Below are positions 8,980 through 17,464 of a stretch of DNA of 35,343 nucleotides, in pieces; positions within the stretch are counted from its first letter, which is position 1; each line of letters starts with the position of its first letter. Origin of the DNA: Planctomycetota bacterium (GTDB lineage Bacteria > Planctomycetota > Planctomycetia > Pirellulales > PLA5); contig JAJDEG010000134.1 of assembly GCA_029259895.1 (NCBI GenBank), forward strand, positions 1 to 35,343, read 5' to 3'. A model generated the notes under the pieces. The model saw nothing but the letters and a program-made list of their open reading frames with translations, was not told the origin of the DNA and did not search any database. The translations under genes were made by a program, and so were the position numbers.

Positions 8980-9768
8980 ATGGACCTACTCCTAAATCGA
9001 CGCGTGATTCTGCTCGTTGGCGGCAACGGCTCGATCGGCCGCGCCGCGCAGGAAGTGCTGCGCGAAGAAGGGGCGATCGTCGTCGTTGCCGACCGTGCGG
9101 ATACGAATCCCGCCACGACCGTCGACCTGACCGTCGACGTGACTGATGGCGAGAGCGTCCGCAGCGCCGTCGACGCGACGCTCGCCAAGCACGGACGCCT
9201 CGACGGACTGGTTGTGCTGTCGGCGATCTTTTCCGCCAAGCCGGCCGTCGCCATCTCGGCCGACGAATGGGACGAGGTACTCGACGTCAATCTCAAGGGG
9301 ACGTTTCTGGCTTGCCGGGAAGTGTTGCCGCATATGCAGCGAGCCGGCTTCGGGCGCATCGTGCTGCTGGCGAGTCTTGCGGCGCAGATCGGCGGCGCGG
9401 TGGCCGGGGCGCACTATTCGGCGTCGAAGGGGGCGGTGCTGTCGCTGGCCAAGAGCCTGGCGCGGCAGGCGCGGCGCGGCGTTGTGCCCGGCGTTGAGCG
9501 CGGTGACGAGGCCGAGAACCCAGCGCTGGCTGCGTCGGCCGCCGAGATCGACATCACGGTCAACGCGATCAGCCCGGGGCCGGTGGAAAGCGCGATGACG
9601 GCCGGCTGGAATGACGACGAGCGGCAGCGGATGATGGCGGCGATTCCGGCGGGTCGATTCGCCCAGCCACGCGAGATCGCCGACGCGATTGCGTGGCTGC
9701 TGTCGCCGCGAACGGCCTACATCCACGGCGCGCGGATCGACGTCAACGGCGGAGCGTTGATGGACTAG
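8980..9768 (+). CDS. Short-chain dehydrogenase/reductase with internal insertion
   Basis: A classical-type SDR oxidoreductase of 262 residues. The nucleotide-binding turn is GGNGSIG (14-20). The catalytic tetrad can be placed at Asn104 (in VNLKGTF), Ser132 (in LLASLAA), Tyr146 and Lys150 (YSASK). The C-terminal ITVNAISPGPVES and IDVNGGALMD blocks are typical. Two oddities: the usual NNAG motif after strand 4 reads VVLSA, and about 25 residues (164-190, Gly/Glu/Asp/Ala-rich) are inserted between the YxxxK helix and the next strand, where relatives run straight on. The start at 8980 is chosen because the fold begins there; the frame is open far upstream inside the previous gene. GGA four bases before the ATG is a weak ribosome binding site. 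The substrate is unknown. Confidence 0.9.
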   Translation: MDLLLNRRVILLVGGNGSIGRAAQEVLREEGAIVVVADRADTNPATTVDLTVDVTDGESVRSAVDATLAKHGRLDGLVVLSAIFSAKPAVAISADEWDEVLDVNLKGTFLACREVLPHMQRAGFGRIVLLASLAAQIGGAVAGAHYSASKGAVLSLAKSLARQARRGVVPGVERGDEAENPALAASAAEIDITVNAISPGPVESAMTAGWNDDERQRMMAAIPAGRFAQPREIADAIAWLLSPRTAYIHGARIDVNGGALMD

Positions 9769-9860
9769 CGGCTATCGACGGTTGCGCGGCACGGTCGGGA
9801 GACCGGCCACAATGGCATCGACCACAACGTCAGCGACGCCGCCGTCTCAGCGTAGACCAC

Positions 9861-10832
9861 CTAATGTCTCAGTTGGTACATATGCCATTTGGCCACCGCA
9901 AAACCGACGCCCATGCCGACGAGCAAGCCGACGCCGTGGGCCGTGTTGGCGACCGGACCGACGAAACCGAAAAGGCACACGAAGAACCACACGATCATCA
10001 GCATCACCGTCTGGTCGTCCATGTGGTAGCGCGACAACGGATCGCGCCGCGCTCGCATCCAGACGTACCCGAATAGCCCGTAAACGACGCCCGACATCCC
10101 GCCGAACCACGGTTTGGGGACGATGGCGACGAGGTCGGGCCGCGTCGTCAAAAAGTCTTCCACATTGGGATAATAGAACTGCGCCACATTCGACGATACC
10201 GCGACGCCGGCGACCAGCAAGGCGAACTTCCACGAGCCTTCGATCGCCTCGACCACCATGCCGAGGTGATACAGCCACATCATGTTGAACAGTAGATGCA
10301 TGGGATCCAGATGAAGCAGGATCGGCGTCACCAGACGCCAAACCTCGCCGTGGGCGACGGCTTCCAGCGAGGCGGGCTGTCCGACGAGCGGCGGTTCGGC
10401 GATCCAAATGCGGTCGAGAAACGCCGCTCGACGGGCGTCGTCGCCGGGTTTGATTCCGCCGAAATTCGTAATCAGCGTGACGGCGACGCTGGCCAAGATG
10501 AGCAGCATCACGACCGGCGTGCGGCCGATCGACGCCTTGCGCCAGTGTTGCCGCATGTCGACGACGTTGCGCCGCGCTTGTTGCTCGCGGGCGTCCTCCA
10601 CTTTTTTGATCGAGCGGGCTAGCGGCACGGCGGCCGCGTACTTTGGATCGCCGGGGTTGGTCGCGAAGGCCGCGAGTTCGGCTTTCGCGCGTTCGATTTG
10701 CGCCTCGTCGCGGACCCACAGGCTCCAGCCGTTGCTCTCGCTGAGGACGCGCGTTGCGATGCCGATCGTCAACAGATACTCGGCCAGCCGCTGCGCGTCC
10801 GCCTGTTTCTCGATGATGCCGGCCTGTCGCAT
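9861..10832 (-). CDS. Rhomboid family intramembrane serine protease, GlpG type
   Basis: An integral membrane protease of 323 residues that cleaves transmembrane substrates within the bilayer. The N-terminal cytoplasmic domain (about 1-60) has the GlpG layout. A long basic linker is followed by six predicted membrane segments from about 105. The active-site features match GlpG: HLLFN with Asn183, GGMSGVVYGLFGY with nucleophile Ser247, and NTAHGVGL with catalytic His299. HMDDQ follows the serine helix. The ATG at 10832 is chosen because the domain starts there; the 57 codons upstream look non-coding and no Shine-Dalgarno sequence precedes this ATG. It converges on the SDR gene, leaving 92 bases between the stops. 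Substrates are unknown. Confidence 0.93.
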   Translation of the reverse strand: MRQAGIIEKQADAQRLAEYLLTIGIATRVLSESNGWSLWVRDEAQIERAKAELAAFATNPGDPKYAAAVPLARSIKKVEDAREQQARRNVVDMRQHWRKASIGRTPVVMLLILASVAVTLITNFGGIKPGDDARRAAFLDRIWIAEPPLVGQPASLEAVAHGEVWRLVTPILLHLDPMHLLFNMMWLYHLGMVVEAIEGSWKFALLVAGVAVSSNVAQFYYPNVEDFLTTRPDLVAIVPKPWFGGMSGVVYGLFGYVWMRARRDPLSRYHMDDQTVMLMIVWFFVCLFGFVGPVANTAHGVGLLVGMGVGFAVAKWHMYQLRH

Positions 10833-11122
10833 GGATACCGCTGGTCGAAGGGGCGAAAGGGAAGAGCCGTAGCCTTCAGAATCGAACGCCGTGCATCTTA
10901 TCCGTTGCGTGGCGGACGGACCACGGCGACTGGGATTTCGCGTCGTTGCGCCGCGAATGAAGGGGCGAAATTGCGTCGTCGGCGCGCGCCAACCGCGACG
11001 CACCGAGAATCGACGCGCTTCGTCTTCGTCGACGACTTAGGCCAAGAGGGGCGGTGCGGCCCGCTGCGCATCAAAGGACGGCGCAAGAGAACCACCGTGC
11101 CCAACCACGGCCAAGGACTAAT

Positions 11123-11141
11123 GCCGACCTTATCGGCCGGC
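11123..11141 (-). terminator. Hairpin downstream of the small basic gene
   Basis: GCCGGCC, loop GATAA, GGTCGGC on the minus strand forms a 7-pair stem with one G-T wobble, 18 bases after the stop codon of the 29-residue gene. A CCCCTTTTT run lies before it rather than after it, so this may be a structured 3' end rather than a classic intrinsic terminator. Confidence 0.35.
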
Positions 11142-11158
11142 GCGAAAAAGGGGCGGCG

Positions 11159-11248
11159 TTATCGCTTGCGATGGCGAATCTTCGCCCGCATTCGGCGCTT
11201 TTTCTGCCCCAGCTTGCGCCGACCCTTACCAGATTTCTTTACTCCCAC
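11159..11248 (-). CDS. Very small, extremely basic protein (29 residues), possibly ribosome-associated
   Basis: A GTG-started frame of 29 codons plus TAA. The product begins MGVKKSGKGRRK; 16 of 29 residues are Lys or Arg (8 each), one is His, and none is acidic. TTGGAG lies eight bases before the GTG, an ideal ribosome binding site, and no other in-frame start exists nearby. Composition and the pattern RRK..xKKRRMR resemble tiny RNA-binding ribosomal proteins such as actinobacterial bS22 and the AURKAIP1/COX24-like short proteins, but I could not align it and do not claim membership. It lies on the same strand as the secretion cluster, behind that cluster's hairpin, so it is probably a separate unit. 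It is too short for ordinary gene calling. Alternatively it could be chance, but the ribosome binding site and composition argue against that. Confidence 0.6.
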   Translation of the reverse strand: MGVKKSGKGRRKLGQKKRRMRAKIRHRKR

Positions 11249-11431
11249 AAACGCGACTCCAAAATTCGATTGTTTTCGCTATCATCCGAAAAACGCGATC
11301 CAGCGGCCAAGCCACCGCAGCGGCACGTTACCGTCGCGTCACATCTACCCAAAATAGCGGATCGTCGGCCGCTTCGCAACCGCGCCGATCCGAGGGGGGG
11401 ATGCACCATACGGGCGTCGGCTTACACAAAT

Positions 11432-11461
11432 CGGCCGCGCGAGGAGTCCCCCGCGCGGCCG
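11432..11461 (-). terminator. Strong GC hairpin after the secretion cluster
   Basis: CGGCCGCGCG and CGCGCGGCCG form a perfect 10-bp inverted repeat with a 10-base loop, 38 bases beyond the stop of the last cluster gene. On the minus strand it is followed by ATTTGTG, a modest T-rich tail. It is a likely terminator for the nine-gene unit. Confidence 0.65.
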
Positions 11462-11499
11462 CATGGCATGCGTTGCTCGTTCCATTCGCTGCCGCGGCG

Positions 11500-14400
11500 T
11501 CACTCGACCAATCGACTGATCATCACGGCGCGATGGATGTTGTTGATCTGACCCGGCTGACAGGCCACCGGAATCGTCCGATCGACGACGTAAAAAGCCC
11601 TGTGCCGCTCGACGGCTCCGGTATCCCAGCCAATCTCCGCGCCGAGTTGGAAGCCGTCTGGATGCGATTCTGACGGTGCCGTTTGCTCGGCCTCGAACCG
11701 GCCGACGGTGATCCAGATCGCGTACACATTCGACCGCGTCGTCGTCGTGGCGGCCATCCGCATCAGACTTTGGTAATAGAAGTACGGATTTCGCTTCGGA
11801 TAAGGACTCGCCTCGGCACCGCCGCCCGCCGCGTCGAAAGCGAACAGCGGCGTGCTCGAACCGCGCGACTCGCGACGGAAGATCGTCACGTCGATCGGCT
11901 TGATTTCCTCGCCGGCACCTTCCGGCGGAACGAGGTCGGCCCCGCCATACGAGCGGAACGGACGCTCGAACCCGCCCGTCGTCGTGCTTCCACGGGCGCT
12001 GTTGAGGTTCGTAAAGGTCCGCTCGTATTGCGTCTGGTTGGGCTGACTCGTCAACACGGCCACCGGCGGTGCTTCGGAGACGGCGTTGAGATTCGTTCGA
12101 CCCGGCTCCCGATAGCTGTTGACCCGGTTGAAGAACGGCGGTCGCATCATCTCGATTTCCGTGTAGTTCTCCGCCGTGCCAGCCACTTCCGTGCCAACCC
12201 ACGGCGAGGGAACGCCGACGAACTCGAACAGCATGGCCCAGTCCTGCGGACCGAGCACGGACGTGCCGTCCTGGGTGTTGTAGAAGAAGTTGCGCAGATG
12301 CGGGAAGTGCCATCGTTCGCTGGGACGCGAATAGATATCGGCGCCGTCCGCGCCCTGCCGCACGACGTTGTATTGACGCAACAGATCGAACGACGAACCG
12401 CGCGGGACGAGCAACAGCTCCATCGGATTGGCGAATGGGCGGTTGAGGAAGGTCAACCAGGGATAAGGCGTACCGGTCTCTCCCCCTTCGCCGCCGAGCG
12501 CCTTGTTGCGACGGCCGAACGAATGCTGCATCACGCCGGCCGGCACCTGGCCGCCCTTCTTTTCTTGCATCCACAACATGCTCTTGTGGTTGAATTGCGT
12601 TTCCGCCGTGACGCCACGTTCGCGCGTAACGAATTGCAGCGTGTCGGCCTCGGCTTCGCTGTTGTAGACCGTCAAGTCGGCCCACATCGAGTCGATCGTG
12701 CGGAACGGATTTTCGCTGAGGTGGAATGGCTTCGACGGGTCGGCCAGCCGCTGGAGATTCACCTTACGGTAGCCGAGCGTCAGGCCGGGCGTCGTCAACT
12801 TGGCGGGGGACTCGTCCGAGCGAAACGAATCGAGCGGCCGATCGAACTGAGGGACGTAGCTGCCGTCCGAGCCGTCGCCGCCAGGCCCGCCACGCGTGTA
12901 CGTGTGCGGCGTCATGGTGCCTGGCTCGATGATCGTGTCGGGATAACCGCTCTGTCGACCGTTGGGAGAACGGTAGTCGTTGTACGCGGCACCCGGTTCG
13001 GTTACGCTCGCCGGACGTTCGTCCTGCACCGTGTCTCCGCCGCCCGGCTGACGCTGGCCGTCGCAAACGATGGCCACCGGGGGAAGTCCGGAGAGCGGAT
13101 CGTTTCCGGCGCGTTGATTGAAGACTTCGACGATGCCACCGGTCGGATCGATCGAAGGCGTCAGCTTGATCTCACGATTCTGGCCAAAGGTTTGAATGCG
13201 CCGCGAACCGATGACGGCGAATTGGCCGGGGCGAATCGGCGAGATCGGCTGCAAAGTGCGGCGGAAAAAGTCCCACTGATTACGCGTGCCGTCGCCCGGC
13301 AGCGATACGGGCTTGTCGTCGAAGTAGACGGTCCGCGTGTAGTTACCTTCGCCCCGCTCGATCGTGGAGGTCGGCAAGTCGTCGAGTTGCGTGAAATCTT
13401 CCCGATGGAACGCCATCCGCCACACCGGCTTCGCGCTCGATGCCTGACCTTGCACCAGCGGGGGCGAAAGCTGATCGAGCACGACGCCCGTGCTCAACTG
13501 CGTCGAGCGGCTGTGCTGATACAACGCTCCGGGAAACGCTTCCTTGTCCGTCCACGGGTTGTAAAGCTCGACGTAGATCCAGCCCTGCGGCTTTTTCCGC
13601 TGCACGCGCTTGCCGGCGTCTTCGTTGAACCGCGCGTCGTGACCGACGAGCGCTTCGGTAATGATCAACTCCGGTCGCTCGACGCCGAACACGGTCTGCG
13701 AGTTCCACGCCGCGTTGCCCAGCGTCGGCGCCAACCAACCATCGCTGTCGAACGGATCGATGTCGTACGTGAACCGCGTCATGATCCCATCGCGGTCGCG
13801 CATATCGCAGACGTTCACGCACCACTGGGCGACTTCCTTGCAGAACGTGCGGTGCGTGATGCCTTGCCAGTCGTACGTTTCGTCGCCGGGCGTCGCCACG
13901 GCCAGAATCAACACGAACAGGTTGCGAATGTAGACGTCGCGGATGTCGTCCTTTTCCAATTCGATCGAATCGTCGTTGAGCAACATCGAGTCGCCGAAGC
14001 CTTGCAAGGGTTCGCCCAAATCGCCCTCGCCCTTGTGCGAGAGGACCTTGCCACCTTCGTCGACGATGCCGTTGCGGTTGTCGTCCAGACCGTTGCCGAA
14101 CGGACGATTCAAATTCATCCGCAACCCGGCCCGCATCTCCGCCGGCACGTAGGCCCGGAGCAACATCGATTCCTCACCGCCGCCCTTCTTGATGCGCGCG
14201 CGGAGGATGTCGACGTAGCTCCTTGCGACGCGGGCAGTATCTCCGCTGACCGCCGACTGGGCCAGCGTCAACTCGCGAATCGTTTTGCGAACCTGCACGT
14301 TCGGTCCGGGTACGTCGAAGTTGCCCGGCGAAATGCGGTAGGGATAATCCTTCAACTCTTCGGGCAGTAGATTCCACAATCGTTCCGGTAGTCCGGTCAC

Positions 14401-16137
14401 GTCGCCGTCGTTGCGGCGGATGCACCGTTCGTACTCGGCGTAGGTAAACGGCGTATCGCGAGCGCCGGGCAACGGACCTCGGGGCGCGTTTCGCGAAAGG
14501 TCCAACTCGTAAGGCGAAACCGTGGCCCCTTCGGCACTCGTAGGCGGCGGCTTGAGCCAATTCACCTGACCCGTCTTGGGGTCGATGTCCAGCGGACGCG
14601 TGCTCCACAGGTACGGCGGCGGAGAACCGAAATCGCGGGCCATCGGATGCTTCGGTTCCCACTGCCAATTCTGCGGCAAATACTGCTGCCGCGAATCGCG
14701 AAGACGCTCTTGATCTTGCTTGGTGCCAGGCTGACCGTCGGCACCGTAACGCCCGAGTTCGTTCGGGTTCACCTTCGAGCCGGCCGACGGCTGTCCCAAT
14801 ATCTTGCGGAACCAGCCCGGCGTGTTGGAGAGCGGTATCGGATCGAGTTCGGCGGCGCCCGTGGCGAGACCGTATCCGCCCTTGGGGGCTTCGCCGCCTT
14901 CCTGGGCGGCATGCGCCATGTTTCCGACGGCGTTGATGTCGATGCCGCCGTCGAGCGGACGGACCTGGATCGCCACCAGATGCTTGTACGATTGGCCGTT
15001 GGCGGCCACTTGGGCGGGCCAACCTGGATCGAGCCACACGCTGTCCGGACGGCCGTCACGGTCGTTGTCGACATCCCACGGGCCTTCGACCGGATCGAAA
15101 TTCGGATTCGAGCCGGAGAAGTTCGGATTGTCTTCCTTCATCGGGCGGAGCATCGTTTTCCGCGACGCGCCCGACTTGCGGATCATTGCCGGCCGGTGAT
15201 ACGACGGGATGACCGTTTGAGTCGCCGCGCCGGGCACGTAGGCCATGAACATGTTGTCCATGTCGGCCGCGTCGTATTCTTCATTCGCGCCGCCGAAGAG
15301 CAGCCCGTTGTCGGCTTTGTCGACCCAATCGCGAAAGCTGTTGACGCTCTTGCCGAAAACTTCGCCGAAGTTGACCGATTCGCGCACCGGGCCGCCTTCG
15401 CCCTCGGCGTCGAGACGGTGCGTCGATTTGTTGTAGCCGAAACCCAACCCGGAAAACGGTTGTCCGTTGATCCAGACCCGATCTTGCGCGCCGGGCATGA
15501 CGCGGCGCGGTTCGTCGGCCACCCAAGGGCGGACGCGAATAATGGTAGGCGTGTCCAAGTTCTGCCAAATGATGTGCGTCGAAAGGCCGATGCCTTCGCC
15601 GTCGAGCAACGTAATGACCGAACCGGCCAGGTAGCCCATCTCTTCCAGCGTCGTGCGGCCGAACGGCATGTTCGTTGGCGTCGAGAGCGTGATTTCCAAC
15701 ATCTCGCCGTTGGCTTTTTCCTCGACGGCTTGGATCGACGTGCCGATGCCGAAGTGGCCGTACATGTCGCCGAGCATGTCGTGGAACACGAACGGCGAAC
15801 GGGGATTCGTCGTTCCGACCAACGTGTAGTAGAGAGCCGTGTCGGCGATTTCCTTGGGATCGGTGCCGTAGTAACCGCCGCCCTTATTGATCGCGTACGA
15901 CGACTTTTTGTGGCTGCCGGCGGAGACGACGTAGGTAATGGCGATCATCGAGAACAGCGACAGCAGGCTGATGATCAGCAGCAAAATCACACCGCGGCGA
16001 TTGCCGTCGCCGCGATGGCCGCCTTGCCGACGAAGCGACCGGCGACGACGTTGTCTGCGCCACGATTGCGACTCGCGTCGTTCCTCGGGCCAGGATGACC
16101 AGGAAAACTCCTGGCGACTTCCGTTTTCCAGCGACAT
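11500..16137 (-). CDS. Giant GspK-like pseudopilin-type protein
   Basis: A 1,545-residue protein, about five times the length of usual GspK (300-340). An Arg-rich cytoplasmic leader (about 1-48) is followed by RRG and a single hydrophobic helix (50-73), a type IV prepilin-like N-terminus. The residue at mature position 5 would be Leu, not Glu; lack of Glu5 is known for GspK, the pseudopilus tip protein. The rest would be periplasmic. It holds two Asp/Asn-rich calcium-loop-like motifs: DVDNDRDGRPD at 355-365 and GNGLDDNRNGIVDEGG near 680-695. IDINAV near 400 recalls the LNxN segment of GspK. The ATG at 16137 has AGGAG about 8 bases upstream. It is the last gene of the cluster. It might cap the pseudopilus, but that role is inferred from position and N-terminus only. 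Confidence 0.75.
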   Translation of the reverse strand: MSLENGSRQEFSWSSWPEERRESQSWRRQRRRRSLRRQGGHRGDGNRRGVILLLIISLLSLFSMIAITYVVSAGSHKKSSYAINKGGGYYGTDPKEIADTALYYTLVGTTNPRSPFVFHDMLGDMYGHFGIGTSIQAVEEKANGEMLEITLSTPTNMPFGRTTLEEMGYLAGSVITLLDGEGIGLSTHIIWQNLDTPTIIRVRPWVADEPRRVMPGAQDRVWINGQPFSGLGFGYNKSTHRLDAEGEGGPVRESVNFGEVFGKSVNSFRDWVDKADNGLLFGGANEEYDAADMDNMFMAYVPGAATQTVIPSYHRPAMIRKSGASRKTMLRPMKEDNPNFSGSNPNFDPVEGPWDVDNDRDGRPDSVWLDPGWPAQVAANGQSYKHLVAIQVRPLDGGIDINAVGNMAHAAQEGGEAPKGGYGLATGAAELDPIPLSNTPGWFRKILGQPSAGSKVNPNELGRYGADGQPGTKQDQERLRDSRQQYLPQNWQWEPKHPMARDFGSPPPYLWSTRPLDIDPKTGQVNWLKPPPTSAEGATVSPYELDLSRNAPRGPLPGARDTPFTYAEYERCIRRNDGDVTGLPERLWNLLPEELKDYPYRISPGNFDVPGPNVQVRKTIRELTLAQSAVSGDTARVARSYVDILRARIKKGGGEESMLLRAYVPAEMRAGLRMNLNRPFGNGLDDNRNGIVDEGGKVLSHKGEGDLGEPLQGFGDSMLLNDDSIELEKDDIRDVYIRNLFVLILAVATPGDETYDWQGITHRTFCKEVAQWCVNVCDMRDRDGIMTRFTYDIDPFDSDGWLAPTLGNAAWNSQTVFGVERPELIITEALVGHDARFNEDAGKRVQRKKPQGWIYVELYNPWTDKEAFPGALYQHSRSTQLSTGVVLDQLSPPLVQGQASSAKPVWRMAFHREDFTQLDDLPTSTIERGEGNYTRTVYFDDKPVSLPGDGTRNQWDFFRRTLQPISPIRPGQFAVIGSRRIQTFGQNREIKLTPSIDPTGGIVEVFNQRAGNDPLSGLPPVAIVCDGQRQPGGGDTVQDERPASVTEPGAAYNDYRSPNGRQSGYPDTIIEPGTMTPHTYTRGGPGGDGSDGSYVPQFDRPLDSFRSDESPAKLTTPGLTLGYRKVNLQRLADPSKPFHLSENPFRTIDSMWADLTVYNSEAEADTLQFVTRERGVTAETQFNHKSMLWMQEKKGGQVPAGVMQHSFGRRNKALGGEGGETGTPYPWLTFLNRPFANPMELLLVPRGSSFDLLRQYNVVRQGADGADIYSRPSERWHFPHLRNFFYNTQDGTSVLGPQDWAMLFEFVGVPSPWVGTEVAGTAENYTEIEMMRPPFFNRVNSYREPGRTNLNAVSEAPPVAVLTSQPNQTQYERTFTNLNSARGSTTTGGFERPFRSYGGADLVPPEGAGEEIKPIDVTIFRRESRGSSTPLFAFDAAGGGAEASPYPKRNPYFYYQSLMRMAATTTTRSNVYAIWITVGRFEAEQTAPSESHPDGFQLGAEIGWDTGAVERHRAFYVVDRTIPVACQPGQINNIHRAVMISRLVE

Positions 16138-16248
16138 AACCTTCTCCTTTTCGAAGCGTGACGTTTTGCCCCGGCCCGCTTCGAACGTGGAATCTATATG
16201 CGATTTTCGCCTTCGCGATGGATCGTTTTCCGTCTCGACGTTGGACTC

Positions 16249-16278
16249 ATTCTACCGGACCTTCCGCGCCAAAGGCAA
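16249..16278 (-). promoter_or_regulatory. Candidate internal promoter for the giant GspK-like gene
   Basis: On the minus strand TTGCCT (16273-16278) and TAGAAT (16249-16254) are spaced by 18 bases in the 233-base gap before the giant gene. This is the longest gap in the 3' half of the cluster, so separate expression of the last gene is plausible. The call is by consensus match only. Confidence 0.4.
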
Positions 16279-16370
16279 TCTTGTTCTTTTGGCGTGAATT
16301 CGTCCGATTTTTACCCCGTTGCGGCCCAGGGCATCCGTTGCCAATGCCGTTATCGTTATCGTTGCCGCGG

Positions 16371-17462
16371 TTACTTTCTCCCCGTCGTTGGGCTGGCGCC
16401 CGGCGACCACATGGTTTGGCCTTCGAGTTGGACCATTTTCTCGATCACGGCGACGACGCTCTCAAACACGATGGCCGTGGGCTTGCTGCCCGATTGCGAG
16501 TCCCAGTCCGGTCCCATCAGCGACACGACGCGGTCGGAGCGGTCCTCGGCCACGGAACCTTCGACCGTGCCTAGCCGATACCAGCGGAATAGCCGTTCGT
16601 TGTCGGTGAGCAGAATCCAACGCCGCGGACGCAGGAACTTCTTGGCGTCGTCGTCGGCCCCTTGCGGAATCCGCAAACGAAATTCGTTGCCGCCGAGCGT
16701 TTCCGCGTCCATCCTCAGCGCTCGCCGCGGCTGGTTCCCGGGCGTGTCGCGGAAGAACACCACGACCGACATCAGGTAAGTGTCGAGTTTGAATTCCGGT
16801 GCCAGCGTGCCGTTGGGCATGACTTGCATCGGCGAGAGCATCGCCATCCAGGAATAAATCGGCGTCGTGCGCCGCCGCGGGCCGCTTTGACCTTCGCGGA
16901 ATTGCATCGGCACGCGGGTTTGCTCCTTCGGACGGTCGAACAGCAGGTTGTCCTGGCCGACGAAAACCCGTTCCGCGACGGAAGTCTTCATTGCTCCGGC
17001 CGAGTTGTCGTTCTCCGTCGCCATCGCCTCGCGAAGCGAAAGCGTCTTCACATCCGCACCGGGAATCGCCTGCCCGCCGGAAAGCGACGACAGCGGATCG
17101 ATCACCAGCGTCTTGCCGCTGAACTCGGGCTTCATGACGCCGGTTTCGGCGTCGACGACGGCCTGTCCGCCGGAGAGCCAGTTTCGCGGGTTCAGATATC
17201 CGCGGAGCTTCATTTCGCGAAACGCCCGCAGCCCCGTTTCGGCCGAGCGATGGGCGATCTGGGCCTTGATGACTTCGCTATTGCCGACGGGAATGAGCGA
17301 CGCGACGCCCAACAGCCCGATCGACAGGATGAAGATCGCGACGAGTATTTCCAGCAGACTGATGCCGCGGGCGCGTCGGCGCGAACGGGACGAGAACCCG
17401 CCAACGCCGACGCCGACACCGGCCCGGCTTACGGCACCGGTACGTTTTTCAAATCGTATCAC
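16371..17462 (-). CDS. Prepilin-type protein, PilV/GspI-like
   Basis: A 363-residue pseudopilin-family protein. A basic leader of about 30 residues ends in RARG, followed by ISLLEILVAIFILSIGLLG, a canonical prepilin peptidase site with Glu at mature +5 and an LLG..S pattern typical of PilV and GspI minor pilins. The remainder is a long periplasmic domain, much larger than GspI (about 120). The upstream gene's TGA overlaps a possible TTG start in a TTGA junction, but the ribosome binding site GGAGGT at 17471-17476 is only two bases from that TTG. It lies eight bases from the GTG at 17462, which is therefore preferred. It probably serves as a minor pseudopilin in the same fibre as its neighbours. 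Confidence 0.82.
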   Translation of the reverse strand: MIRFEKRTGAVSRAGVGVGVGGFSSRSRRRARGISLLEILVAIFILSIGLLGVASLIPVGNSEVIKAQIAHRSAETGLRAFREMKLRGYLNPRNWLSGGQAVVDAETGVMKPEFSGKTLVIDPLSSLSGGQAIPGADVKTLSLREAMATENDNSAGAMKTSVAERVFVGQDNLLFDRPKEQTRVPMQFREGQSGPRRRTTPIYSWMAMLSPMQVMPNGTLAPEFKLDTYLMSVVVFFRDTPGNQPRRALRMDAETLGGNEFRLRIPQGADDDAKKFLRPRRWILLTDNERLFRWYRLGTVEGSVAEDRSDRVVSLMGPDWDSQSGSKPTAIVFESVVAVIEKMVQLEGQTMWSPGASPTTGRK

Positions 17463-17464
17463 GA

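Larger units (their letters stand above)
10833..11499. other. Spacer between rhomboid gene and secretion cluster, holding one small gene
   Basis: This 667-base interval contains a 29-codon basic reading frame (11159-11248, minus), a hairpin after it (11123-11141) and a stronger hairpin after the secretion cluster (11432-11461). The remainder, about 10833-11120, is GC-rich and I see nothing there. Confidence 0.6.

Noticed and set aside
11683-14370. Plus-strand open frame of 895 codons opposite the giant GspK-like gene
   Set aside because: Arg/His/Ala-rich shadow of the third-position GC bias; no motif and no ribosome binding site. The minus-strand gene has a prepilin N-terminus and AGGAG.
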